DNA of 7,170 nucleotides, taken from assembly GCA_964625225.1 (NCBI GenBank), contig CAZVAR010000166.1:1-7170 (forward strand), read 5' to 3'. This stretch comes from CAZVAR01 sp964625225. Its GTDB lineage: Bacteria > Pseudomonadota > Alphaproteobacteria > JAJUGE01. The position numbers and the translations under genes are program-made. The notes below the pieces were generated by a model. That model had not been told where the DNA came from. It was given only the letters and a program-made list of their open reading frames with translations, and made no database searches. Shown here piece after piece: positions 6,845-7,170 of this stretch. Every line of letters begins with the position of its first letter. Positions within the stretch are counted from its first letter, which is position 1.

Positions 6845-7170
6845 GCGGGGTGGAGGGGATGCCGACACCGGTCAAGGAACTCGCCGAGTCCGTTCGTGCC
6901 GGCGACCGCCGGGCGCTGGCGCGGGCGATCACGTTGGTGGAGTCGACCCGGGCCGACCACCGGGCACAGGCCGAAGCGCTGCTGGAGGCGGTGCTGCCGG
7001 AGACCGGCCGCTCCATCCGGATCGGTATCACCGGAGTTCCGGGTGTCGGCAAATCCACCTTCATCGAGCGCTTCGGACAGCATGTGATCGGTGAGGGCCA
7101 CCGGATCGCGGTGCTGGCGGTCGACCCATCCTCGCGGCGCAGCGGCGGCTCGATCCTGGGCGACAAGACG
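6841..7170 (+). CDS. meaB: MeaB/ArgK-type GTPase (3' partial)
   Basis: The first 110 residues of a G3E-family GTPase; the frame is open to the right edge. The helical N-terminus (VKELAESVRAGDRRALARAITLVES) leads into Walker A, GVPGVGKST at 65-73, and then AVLAVDPSSRRSGGSILGDKT, the conserved stretch of this family. Full-length members have about 300-330 residues, so roughly a third is visible. MeaB guards adenosylcobalamin-dependent methylmalonyl-CoA mutase: it gates cofactor loading and removes damaged cofactor, using GTP. The mutase genes often lie nearby and may follow beyond the edge. Two starts are possible: ATG 6841, overlapping the phosphatase stop by four bases, and in-frame ATG 6859, behind GGAGGGG but at very short spacing. 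I take 6841, since the overlap suggests translational coupling. The old name ArgK (arginine/ornithine transport kinase) applies to the same family and is now considered misleading. Confidence 0.93.
   Translation, partial: MSGVEGMPTPVKELAESVRAGDRRALARAITLVESTRADHRAQAEALLEAVLPETGRSIRIGITGVPGVGKSTFIERFGQHVIGEGHRIAVLAVDPSSRRSGGSILGDKT

Noticed and set aside
1..7170. Mobile element, CRISPR, tRNA or phage attachment site
   Set aside because: No spaced repeats, transposase motifs, tRNA-like ends or terminal inverted repeats were seen; the Uma2 remnant alone does not show a mobile element.

Overview
The window is GC-rich throughout, and the proteins it encodes are of alphaproteobacterial type. The best lineage markers are an HWE-family histidine kinase with a Cache-like sensor, PAS and GAF, and a MeaB-type GTPase. 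A Rhodospirillales-like soil or water bacterium fits, but no marker gene fixes the taxon. There are no rRNA or tRNA genes, no CRISPR array and no insertion-sequence ends.

Layout on the + strand from the left: (1) the C-terminal two thirds of a CoxE-like protein with a von Willebrand factor A domain, stop at 797; (2) a gene-free stretch of about 660 bases that is mostly a decayed Uma2-family (DUF820, PD-(D/E)XK-like) gene, its pieces spread over several reading frames from about 864 to 1449; (3) a complete M20 zinc peptidase of the glutamate carboxypeptidase (CPG2) type, 1458-2627; (4) a large membrane-bound HWE-type sensor kinase, 2823-5330, with no response regulator beside it. On the - strand, convergent with the kinase, lies (5) a small exported protein of unknown function (5428-6072). 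A 181-base divergent intergenic region separates it from (6) a dual-specificity/tyrosine-phosphatase-like protein (6254-6844, +). Its stop overlaps by 4 bases the start of (7) a MeaB/ArgK-type GTPase (methylmalonyl-CoA mutase chaperone) that runs off the right edge.

Most neighbours do not form an evident pathway. The only clear translational unit is phosphatase-meaB. The peptidase and the kinase are each preceded by about 200 bases or more of non-coding or decayed sequence and are probably transcribed separately. The most informative non-obvious feature is the Uma2 remnant. Its last piece is in frame with the peptidase and has no intervening stop, so an automatic gene call could fuse about 115 spurious residues to the peptidase. 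I found no convincing evidence of a new multi-gene system.
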